Of a stretch of DNA of 64,000 bases, positions 39,101 to 49,500 are shown piece after piece. The position numbers were made by a program, and so were the translations under genes. The first letter of the stretch is position 1; each line of letters opens with the position of its first letter. Source of the DNA: Datnioides undecimradiatus. Taxonomy: Eukaryota > Chordata > Actinopteri > Lobotiformes > Datnioididae. Location of the stretch: NCBI GenBank assembly GCA_008933995.1, contig WARS01000031.1:2570001-2634000 (forward strand), read 5' to 3'. Under the pieces are notes generated by a model. That model did no database searches and was not told the origin of the DNA. It worked only from the letters and a program-made list of their open reading frames with translations.

Positions 39101-39997
39101 GCAGTTATTAAAGTATGTGCATAATTTGAAATATATTTAGACCATGTAATGAATGTGATTAAAAGACTGAATTTTATCTTCCTTCAGGTGCATTTTGTTG
39201 CAAAACTATCTGACATTAAAGCTGAAGTTTAGTCCAGTCTCAAGAGCACTAGTAATTTCCCTGCAGATCAGTCTCCCTTACGAAACAGTAAATAGTAAAT
39301 TTCATCAATATAATGCAATGTACACAGTTACTGTACTGTAACTGACAAGCCCTATGTTGGTATGTGGGGCCTTTAATCTAGTTCAGTGAATAACTTCTAA
39401 TGAGATGATCATATGTTTTTTTGTGTTAAAATCTAAATTACTAGTACTATAGCAATTAAATAAATGGATATATAGTGAACAGTGTTTAAGTGACTTACTC
39501 TCCACCAATGCATGCTGGCTCGCTTGGGCTAAATCAAAACAGTTTACTGAAAACTTTTCACTGTCCATCAGTCTCGTCAGTATCAGTGCTTTCAGTTGGC
39601 TTCTAGATATGTATCCTTGGAGGAGACTACTGTGACTTAACCTCGAGATGCTTCTTTCTACTTGCTAACTTCTTAGCATATTCCTCAATACATGGACCAA
39701 CAAACACCTTCGTTTGTACAGCTTACTGATGATAACCGCCCAAATTTTCATAGGAGCTGACAGTACAGACACCGCTGCAGCTGCATGTGTTTCTGTGGTG
39801 TAACCAACATGCAAAGACACAGCAAGGCTGACCCGTAGTGTTTCCTGGTTTTAAAGTTACTTTCAGGCGGAGCAACCGAGCTAACGTTAGCAAACAGTGA
39901 CGCGAGTTCACGTGGCGACGCCTCAAAGGATCCGTTTCTGCCTCTAAACCAAAACATATTATGTTATTTCTGAGATTACCTTCAGATGTCCCGCCAT
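31205..39997 (-). CDS. dhodh: Dihydroorotate dehydrogenase (quinone), mitochondrial
   Basis: Class 2 FMN enzyme of the inner mitochondrial membrane. It oxidises dihydroorotate to orotate with ubiquinone, the fourth step of de novo pyrimidine synthesis. Nine coding exons join in frame to 424 residues: 39980-39997, 38412-38624, 38131-38330, 36013-36095, 35454-35641, 34563-34676, 31952-32105, 31715-31874, 31205-31349. Exon 1 encodes only MAGHLK. A hydrophobic anchor follows at residues about 13-31. The family signatures [46 protein letters not shown] (catalytic base Ser213), [16 protein letters not shown] and GGVASGQDA are all present. The C-terminus runs about 31 residues past the GADHR end typical of mammals. 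Introns hold a Tc1-like element (intron 6) and a Gypsy relic (intron 3). It diverges from the pkd1l3-like gene across 529 bp. The identification is secure; exon 1 is the least certain exon. Confidence 0.96.
32193..33400 (+). mobile_element. Tc1-like DNA transposon, degenerate, with IR/DR ends
   Basis: A 1,208-bp element flanked by TA on both sides (target duplication). Its terminal inverted repeats, cagttgtgttcaaaataata and complement, match at 24 of the first 25 positions. Each end also carries a second inner copy of the core motif: 32380-32405 on the left (ttcaaaataatagcagtgtg) and about 33203-33228 on the right in inverted orientation. This is the IR/DR arrangement known from Sleeping Beauty-type elements. 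The transposase inside is broken. The element sits in intron 6 of dhodh, on the strand opposite to the gene. Confidence 0.9.
32525..33148 (+). pseudogene. Broken Tc1-like transposase
   Basis: The start of the helix-turn-helix region ([15 protein letters not shown]) is visible. After about 40 codons the frame jumps to the catalytic domain, so much of the DNA-binding part is deleted. The block [11 protein letters not shown] carries the first catalytic aspartate and [10 protein letters not shown] the second. An in-frame TGA at 32759-32761 interrupts the protein between them. After the second block most of the segment that should carry the third acidic residue (normally in an LNPIE motif) is missing, and the frame ends in unrelated sequence. 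It cannot encode an active enzyme. Confidence 0.85.
36107..36147. repeat. (CA)n microsatellite in dhodh intron 3
   Basis: An imperfect then pure CA run of about 20 units, starting just 3' of dhodh exon 4 on the plus strand (about 12 bases from that exon's splice acceptor in the minus direction). Length changes here could in principle affect the acceptor's polypyrimidine tract. Confidence 0.9.
36886..37840 (+). pseudogene. Ty3/Gypsy integrase relic flanked by diverged direct repeats
   Basis: Between about 36990 and 37690 the plus strand shows pieces of a Gypsy-class integrase in the expected order: an RFVLVLVDY block at about 37068, a block resembling the DQGTNFMS region at about 37235, an SLFELLF block near 37430, a [12 protein letters not shown] block near 37530 and a GKWQG block near 37660 from the C-terminal domain. 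Frameshifts and stops separate them, so it is dead. A 46-50 bp inverted repeat (about 36990-37038 against about 37113-37163) brackets the first block. Two diverged direct repeats of about 105-115 bp (36886-36989 and 37728-37840) flank the whole. It lies in dhodh intron 3, opposite to the gene. No long terminal repeats were identified. Confidence 0.65.
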
Positions 39998-40526
39998 GGA
40001 CGCGGCTCTGTCATTACATTAAAGGGCACTGAATGCATTTCCTGACATGTTAAACATGTAACCGTTTCCTCCACACCCTCTCGCGATATTTCAATGCTGC
40101 AGGTCGGTCGGGATGTTGGCCGTTCAATTAATGCACGGCGCTTATCAGGAGGCAACATGATGGCAGTAGATATGTAGCGCAATCTAACTTGGGAAGAGAG
40201 AGTGTCAGTCTTAAACATACACATTAACAATATCCAGTACGTTTTTTTCATGTTGACAGCAAAGGAACAGTTGAAATCTGTCCTCTGTCAGGAGAAGATT
40301 AAGGGTTGTGCTTGTGCGACCTTTGGTGATGCCGAGTGGCTCCTACACACTTTGCATCTTGTTTGAGTGTCTGCAGTGATTTCCATACTGTATTGAGAAC
40401 ATATGCAGAGTTTTTCTGAAGAAAGCTCCCTAATTTTCATTTGATAGATGGAAGTGATCTTCCTCAGTTGCTGTTCCTGCCACAGTTCCTGCAGCACTAT
40501 GTGCTTTTGCTCTGTGCATTATAATT
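39998..40526. promoter_or_regulatory. Putative bidirectional promoter between dhodh and the pkd1l3-like gene
   Basis: The divergent start codons are 529 bp apart. The interval is GC- and CpG-richer than its surroundings between about 39985 and 40150. It contains tctcgcga at 40079-40086, eight of ten bases of the TCTCGCGAGA element found in many housekeeping and bidirectional vertebrate promoters. No TATA box is apparent on the dhodh side. Transcription starts cannot be placed from sequence alone. Confidence 0.45.
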
Positions 40527-43500
40527 ATGGACAAGTTAGTGCGAATCGCTGTCTTTTTGTGGATTTCCGTTGGATTTCTCTCCTTACCAGAAAAGTCTGA
40601 AGCCTGTCCAGGCAATGGCTTCCCTGCGCTGTGTGAATTTGTTTTCAGAGATGTGTGTTTTGAGTTTGTTCAGGGATCCAAAACCTGGTCCCAAGCAAGG
40701 AACAATTGTGAAATGCGTGGAGGGAAACTCCTGAAGATAACGAACAGCCCAATTAAAATCTACCTGAAGAACATCACCAGAGAGAGAAACATCAGCAACT
40801 TCACCTGGTGGTTGGGGCAGGGGGTCGAAGGGAAGTACCAGGGACCTGCTATAAGTGAGTAAAAACACAGACCTTCAACATTTCTTCTGTTAGTCTTTTT
40901 TTGTTTTCCAGTTTGTTTGATCTATTCAATCATCATAGGCCTTGTAGCTAAAGGTTATTCAATTAGGCACAAATTACAAAAAATATTTCACGATACCATC
41001 AAATTATCTCCTGACCCAAGGATTCCTGACGTTTTCTTGAGTGAGGCTGGGTGAGCTCAAAATAAGACAAACCTTTCAAATACATCAGCGCAGCAGTACA
41101 AGTGCTTTGTTGGTGTACAGTATCAAAATAATCATTTGATATTTCCTTTATCATTAAATTACAGATTAAAATAATTAGATTACAGGCAACTTCCAAAATA
41201 TTTTGGGGTTTTTAAAAAAAAATTTTTTTAAAAAAATTCACTGTTGTGATTGATTTGAGTCGGTGTGAGTTTTTAGGTTTTTTTGTGACACAACAGCAGT
41301 TACACTGTCTCGGTTATATATAAGCTCTGCTTTCTGAATAGTGCACAGTTGTCTTGTCATGTACATGTTTAAACTAATGTGATTTTATATCATTTAAAAA
41401 AATTGGTTAACAACAGAAAAATAACAGCCGTTACTACTGATACTTGATAAATCAAATTGAAGTCATATCTTCAGTCTCTGCCTATAGCTTCCAAAATATG
41501 ATAATTTTCTGCAAAAGTCTGTTTTATATTCATTAAAAATTAATATTATGATTTTGGATCATTAGTAAGACAAAACAAGCTTTACACTGGACTCGTTTGA
41601 TGGGGCCTTTGTCCTGTCTTTTGATATCTGATAAACAAATTGATTAGTCTAAAATATAATGGCAGAATAATTGATACTTGCAGCCTTGTTGGTCTGTGTT
41701 TTTTTATGTTCTTTGGATTTAGGGTAACAAAACTGTAGCTTATGTCCCAAAATGAAAGTTGTTTTCATGGTGCACCTGCCTGTGTTTATGTGCAGAAAAT
41801 GCTGATGTTTTAATGGACAGATGCACATACATGAAGCTGAATCCTCTGCAGCTCATTACAACATCTGACTGCAACCGGAGACGAGGATTCATCTGCACCT
41901 ACAGTATGAAACCACACCTTCCTAACCACTGTTTTAACTCTGCCTGCCTTCCTTTTCTCCTTCACTCTTTTTTCCTTTCTTCCTCTCTTCTTTTGCATTC
42001 ATAACAGCTGAGTAAAGTTGATTGTCGTTTTCTTTCACTTTATGTGGACATGTTAGACTTCATAAGTGTCATTCTTGTTTTGAAGATTTGTGGTCTTCAT
42101 CAAACACGAAGGTAAGAGATTTTTTTTCTCCTCAGTCGGTAGACAGACATATCAACACACAGACTGAATTTACATATGTTAGTTCTGTTTCACATGTTTT
42201 CTTTGCAGAAGACGATTGTGTCCAGTCATGCAACCAGACCTCGTAAGTTGGAATAAAACAATATGTGTCACATTATTTCAATTAAAAATGGAACTGGACA
42301 ACAAAGTCAAGACACAAAACTGGATTTGTGTATCTGCCTCTCTTTCTTTTTCTACCTCTCAAACACACTTTGATCTTAGGCCTCAAAAGGGATGTAGACG
42401 CCATGGGTTTGTATGTTGGAGACATTTACCAACTTCTTGTGGTGAGAGATGCCTCATTGCTTTCAGATGACATGACTGCTTGACCCTTGAATCACGAAGA
42501 CTAAAGAATAGTACAATAATTATTCTTCAATGTTCACAAGTGCTGATTTTTTGAGACAGGAAGCAGATAAAGAACTGTTCCGAATGGAAACGACAGTTGG
42601 GGAGCCGACTAATGTCAACAGGGTGGGTGATGAAAATATTAAGAAGTGAGAGCTATACAGGCTCAGTGGCTCTAGATAGTTGAGTAGTTAATATTTCCCT
42701 GAGTTTATTGTAAAGATGTAGTACTTATATTTTAAATCTGAGACATATCACAAATTCTAATCTTAAACAGGGTTTGGAACTGTTTCACCATAAATGCATT
42801 ACAACTCTTTATTTTTTCACCCCTCAGACAGTGAAATCAGCTGCTGCATAACTGTTGTTGTCACAGCACACTAAATCTGTTTTGTTTTCACAGGACAAAT
42901 TCATTCAGTATTTGTTGGAGGGCACGGAACAACTTACTGAAGCCGTTGTATTGGATAACAATCATACAATTAACCACATTATCAACTGTAGCACTGCCAT
43001 CCTTCTTCTCTCAATGAAGAAGTGTGACATCGATGTTAACCCAAACCCTACAGTAAGCTCTTAAGAATGTGCGACTGTGAAAGCTTCAACCAGTCTGACT
43101 AATATTGTCCACATTATGACTGTTACAGTCAATTTATTCTTTTTTTCCTCGCCAGGATTTATTTGAGAATGTCTTTGAGATATTTCGGGCTATCTCTATA
43201 CTGGTGGGCAAGGCAACTACAGAGACGATGATAATCAGGCACCCAACAGGCACAATCTATCAGGGCAGGTGTGTATTTTCTCTCATATTATTCTTTTCTT
43301 ATACTTATATGGCAGCAAGTATATATGTTAAAACTGTTATATGGTATATTCATACATTTTCCTCCCCTCAGTTACACACCTGCTGACCTCAACCACTTAG
43401 TGCTGGGTTCAGAGAAGGATGGTGAGTTCATTAAACTCCCCTCATATTCAGCACTTCAGTCTCAGCTTGGAAAGAACAGCAGAATCATCACTCAGGTGTG

Positions 43501-46500
43501 TGTGTGTCTTCACCATGTGTATATGTGTGTTTACACCTTTGTGTGTTGTTGTGTGCAGACTTTTTAACAGAGCTTTTTTGCCTTCTCAGATGGCGACGTT
43601 CTCAAGGAATCCCCATCCGTCTGGTGAAAACATCACAGGAACTGTTTGCAGCCTTTTACTAAATAATGGAGTCTCAGACATAAGGTTTGAAAACCTGACA
43701 GAGATGATAGAGGTACAGCCATTTTTTAATGTCAGTGGCAAGAAAAGAGAATTCATAATTTATGTTGGCAGATGACTGTGCGTTGCATATGGACAAATTG
43801 GTGTTGTGAGGCCCCCAGAGGGTCAGTCAGCACAAATTTGAAAACTGCAGAAGGTACAACAGGCAGGAAACAACTAGTTTTAAAGGGTGGTAAGAGTCAC
43901 TGCATGGAGAGTGAAGCTCTTTGCTGGCTGGTGAAAAGAAGGCAGCCAGTAACACATTATTTATTAGAGCACACAAGTGAGTACAACATTCGCAGATCAA
44001 CAGCAGAGTCAGCGGCAACAAGGATCACAAAACAGGAAAACTGAAGAGAAAGAAGAGGAAGAAAAAGAAAATGTTTTTATATCATTCTTTCATGTACATT
44101 TATGTACATATTTAAGTCTGAAAAAATTATTTCCCTTTTTTTCATGCCCTAAGAAAAATAAAAACAAACAAAAAATCCTGGCTGAAGTTTTCGTAATTCA
44201 TGCATGAAAGGGTTAAGAGCAATCTGTTTTCATCAGAGATATATTTTGAACCAAGCAGTTTTATTGGTTACAGGTTCAGGGCTATATCTTTGCTTAATTG
44301 ACATATATAGTATGTACAAGTTTGTTTCTGATAGAAATAATAACTTGCCCCTTCTGGTTTCGCTAGATCTTTATGCCCCAGCCGAATGCTTCAACACTGA
44401 TTAATAATACAGTTGTGCTGGAGAAAAACCGAATAGCAATGACTTCGTTCAACGTCTCAGACCCCAACGTGACCATCGTCTTCAGTGTGGAACCCAGCGC
44501 CAATGTGTCACTGCTTCTTACATTGTCACATGGCTCACCTCCTAACAGCACACACTCCGGCAACACAACCATTTTGAGCCAAATGGGTAACCACTTATAA
44601 GCAGACAACATGTACCATCACCTCTCATTTTGTACTGTATTTTGTATTTTGTAAAATTATTTACCATGGTTTGTTTTTTTATGTATATGTTCTCACTGCT
44701 CCCATATATTAAATTATCTAACAAACAGGTTTTTTGTTTTTTTTTATTTTGGCTCATGAATGTTGGCTGACTTTCCCAACAGGAAGCTATCGCTGGATGA
44801 TAACTCCAGAGCTGTTACAGCAGACTACAGGAATCTGGTATGTTGACACAAGACTCTTCAATTCCACTTGGGAGCCAGGTCTGACTCTAAGGATCACTTC
44901 CTTTATGAATAAGTGCTTTTTCTGGAACACCGAGAGCCAGACATGGAGCACTGAAGGCTGCCAGGTGAGTTTCCAGCTGGATGAAGTCTGATAAATGTGG
45001 CTGTATTTCTGCATGCACAGTAATGTTGCATGTCTGACAGTGATGTCCTCTCTTTATCACAGGTGGGAGAGAAGAGCACTCCAGAACGAGCCCAGTGTCT
45101 GTGTAACCACCTCACACTCTTTGGGAGCTCCTTCTTTGTGATGCCAAATGACGTGGACATATCTCGCACAACACAGTTGTTTGCCACTGTGACTGAGAAC
45201 TACGTGGTGCTGGCACTGCTGTGTGCTTTTTTCGGCCTCTACCTGATCACTCTGCTGTGGGCCTGCTATGCTGATCGCAGGTCACACTCTAAGGTCAGTC
45301 TGTCTCCAGACAGATGTCATGAAACTGGTGGTTTTTTACGTGATTGTCAAGTTATATTATTAAATAAAACTCATGTTCCAATACAACTATCAGAGACTTA
45401 TGAGCACAACAACAATAGCTACATTGTTCTACATAATGTCCTTTTTTTCAATAGTGGTTATTTTATTTGCAAACTAAACTCTTCGAAGTCACCCTTGTGT
45501 CTAATCAGGCACTTTCTGCCAGCACATTCATATTTATGCATCCTACTGTTTTGTATTGAACTGTCAGAGGAAGATGACTCTGCTGGAGGACAATCATCCC
45601 GGTGCTCTGTACAACTATCTGGTCAGTGTCCAAACTGGCCATCGCAAGAATGCCGGGACCACTGCCAATGTAAGAGGCATCTTTCATTGACAGAATTGTA
45701 ACAAAAATGGGATTCGATCTGAAGTATTTTAATGTGTAATACTAATATTACATGCTTTCCATAACTGCATTATTATATACTGATGTAACTTAAACAGTAA
45801 GATAAAATAAGAAACATGGCTGTCTTCAAGTCTTACTTTCTTTATTAGGTGCTCAATGAAAATGGGTCTGAAAAGAATGAAAGCTGCATTAATCATTCTG
45901 TGGTGTACTTTAGAACATGGTCTATGGGCTTAACTATGCAGAAACACCAGTGGCCTCCTTTATCCAGTCATTCTTTGGCTTCGTGATGTGGGCACCCAGT
46001 GCTGTTGCATAAGTATGTTGTCATTGTTCTGTAGGTGACAGTGAAGCTGATTGGCTCAGAGGGAGAGAGTGACATACACAACCTCACAGATCCTGACAAG
46101 CCCGTGTTTGAGAGAGGAGCTGTCGATATGTTCCTACTGGCCACACCCTTCCCACTGGGTGAAGTGAGAAACCTCAGACTGCAGCATGACAACTCTGGAG
46201 GTCGACCATCATGGTACTAGAGGCTGAGACTGAGTAGTAGCTATTAATAGCACAAAATTAACATTTCCTATTACACCAGATCAGGGAACAGTGCTTACCA
46301 TTAAAAAGAGACATTCCCTTGAAGCTTTCTATAGAAGTTATTTAAAAATGGGTTTGGAAAAAACAGTATATATGTTATTCACCAGCAACACAATGATATT
46401 CTAGGCTACACCTTAAAAAGATACAGACAGACGTGTGGATCACTGGTGGGTGCCAGTGTAAATCTGTAAAGAGGGCTCAGGTTATTGCCTCTCTGCAGGG

Positions 46501-49500
46501 TAGTATGCCAGCATCTTCAAGTGACACTTTGAAATGTCAGGACTGCCTCATCATTTGGGACCATGTTGTTATCGCTCAAGATTAGCTTGAACATAATCTA
46601 ATCATTCACATTTCTTCCATATAATAATAACTTATTATGTTTGGTTTATGAATTTCCTCTTTAAAAAGGTATATAAATAAGGTGACCATACAAGACCTCC
46701 AAACACGACAGGTGTGGCACTTCCTCTGTGACTGCTGGCTGAGTGCTGACCGTGGAGACGGCATGACCAAGAAAACTTTCAATGCTGCAAAGAACAACGA
46801 GATTGCCAGCTTCAGGTCAGAGTTGGACCACTTTACATTGCTGAAGTAAACCCACTCATAACTTGAAAAGGCGTGTTAAGAGATTGAGGGTCATAATTTG
46901 TTTCTGTTTTACTCTGTCAGGAATATTTTCCAGAGCAGAACGTCGACTGGATTCAGGGATGAACACATCTGGGTGTCCATAGTGGATCCTCCCTCACGTA
47001 GTCCATTCACACGTGCTCAGAGGGTCTCTTGCTGCATGTGCCTGCTCCTCTGCACCATGGCCATCAATATCGCCTTCTGGAATATTCGCGTAGACAAGGA
47101 CTCCCCAGTACTCTTTGCAATAGGTGCCTTTCAAAGTTTTTAATTACTTTGGCTGTTTCTTAGCTTTATGACCTGAAGAGCAAAAATTCATTTGAGAGCA
47201 GGAACTACTCTTTAAGTTCAGATTTGTTCATAATAATTGTGTTACTCTCATCAAAAAATGACAGGAGAAGTGTCACATATGGTGCCATACAGGGAACAGG
47301 GAATAGGGATCACTAGGAGTTGGACCCAAATGCAGACACTCAACTCGGGGGAGCAGTTCAAAAAAAAGGTTTATTAACAAAAAGAAACACAAAGCTTACA
47401 GGGTGTTGAGGCAGGCAGAAAGACAGTCCAAAATCCAATGATATTCAAAAACATAAATCCACAAAAACACAGGAAAACACTTTCCCGTCTTTTAAACGTT
47501 ATATAATGAGTGTTTTGTTAAGGACTCAGAGTTTTGGATGAAAGGTCGAAAGTTTGAAGCCAATATGAACAAATATGAGCAAAGTTTAATTTGAGAAACA
47601 AGTTAATTGGCAGTCTCTTGCCTCTTGATTTATCGTGTTATCTCCACCACTACCACAGTTCTATATGAGCAACTGTGGTGTTCAGAGTCAGCACAGCCTT
47701 GCAGCAGTAAATGAACAGAGCATGTGTGGGCTGGGAGAATAGAGTCACCTTTTGACCTGTGTGATACTATGCAGTGGTCACAGGCAGTGAATTAATAATG
47801 CAATTGCAACATTTTCCTTACATCGCATGTTTGTACATGTATAATAGCTACAGTGGGATTAAAACAAAAACAACCTTCAAGCAGTGTTGCAACCACTGTT
47901 TTCTGTGTGTGGGCTTTAGATTTTAGAGATAAATAATAATTATAAATGGATGACTACCTCGTATGTCACCTTATTTGGCCGTAAAATGGATGGATGTTGT
48001 TGTTTCACATTACAAACATTTTATGAAATTGTTCTTGATTTTCTTAAAATATAAAAAACTGCAATTAAATTCATTTTTTTGTTATTGCATAGTGTTTTTG
48101 GTTCAAGTATTCAGCAACAAACACTTAGACCATTTTTGGAGCTAAGTAAACCTTAGACCCAAAAAAGGACACACAGAACACTGTTAAACTTGGTGTTCAG
48201 TAGAAAATAAGTTGCACTTGTAGAATATAGAGCATTAAAAATACACAAACTACAGCTAAAAATAATGGAGCCGTTACATTCAAACTGCCTGCAGGTTGCA
48301 CATATGTTGAAATTAAAGAAGTATGCTTTTGCCTGTAGATGGCACTGTAATATCTACATCTGCAGCTCCAAAATATATTTTTTGACATATCATCACCTTC
48401 TGATTTTTGGTAGTAAGCTTGTTGGCCAACAGTTTCCTGTTCACAGACGCACATTCATAAGATCTTTAGACTTTATTAGAAGTCATGTTTGACTCTGATA
48501 AATCCTTCTGGCTCTGTTTTGTTCTCCACCAACTCCCCAGGGCTATATCTGCCTCTTTGGCTGTTAAATGTTTCAAAATATTCCCCAGCTAGCTGTGTGT
48601 GTGTGTGTGCTGTTTAATGGGCTAGCAGCCTAAAGCCAGTTTATCAGAGCTCAGAAGGAGGACAGCCATAAAACCAGTGTGCTGATTCTTTGTGATTAGA
48701 TGATCCTGACTGGATCTGGCTTCAGTTGCTTCTTATCTGCTTCCTTGTTTTGTTTTCTCTCCAGGTTCATTGCAAATCACCTGGCAAGAGCTCATGATAG
48801 GGGTAGAGAGTGGTCTTCTTATGTTTCCAATCAACATCCTCATCATCACCATCTTCCGAAGCATCAAACCTCGCATAATTTCAAAATCCAAAAAAGATGA
48901 CTCTCAGGGTTGCACCAGACCGCCCGCAGTTACCGTACCAAGTATTCTCAAGGTCTGCTTTGCACTTTTTTGTGTCACTGGTTTTGTGTGTTACATGCCC
49001 CATCACCAGTTTATGTGGCAGTAACTGTTTGGTAATTTCTGTGTAGTTTTAAGTTTTTTTCAGATGACCTTTTACAGTATAAAATGTATTCTTACCTTTC
49101 TGTGCATTTGATGGAATACTATGCATCTAGCTCTTGGTATTTGCTGCATATCCCTCCTAGGATACAGAAGAGGTGATTTCTATGGTTAGCCAAAGTCCGA
49201 GGAATCAGATGTCAGGGATATACAGGCTGGAGTCCACTGCTGACCTCTGCCCTGCCTTGGACAGGGTGCATGAATTTATCCAGCTTATGCAGGGTAGGGT
49301 TTTTTGTTGTTGTTGTTGTTTGGGGGGGGCATTGATTACTTCCTATTACTTGATAAAAAAAAGAAAAGGTTTTCTTGACTCTTACTTTTAGAGGTCACAG
49401 GCAGTTGAAAAGGTTTGTAAGTAACATTACTAATACAGATGCAACATTTTTCTTCCATCACATGTAAAATAGTTAACACAAACACAAGCTTCAAGCCATG

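Noticed and set aside
42380-42441. Alternative reading of the fourth pkd1l3-like exon starting at 42380, giving a second C..GF.C lectin-like motif
   Set aside because: It ends in phase 1 and runs into a stop in the next exon. Using the acceptor at 42389 instead gives phase-compatible sequence on both sides.
43772-44044. 90-codon plus-strand open frame after the 43590-43712 exon of the pkd1l3-like gene
   Set aside because: It lies in the intron. The donor at 43713 and acceptor at 44366 keep phase without it, and the peptide is unlike any GAIN-domain sequence.
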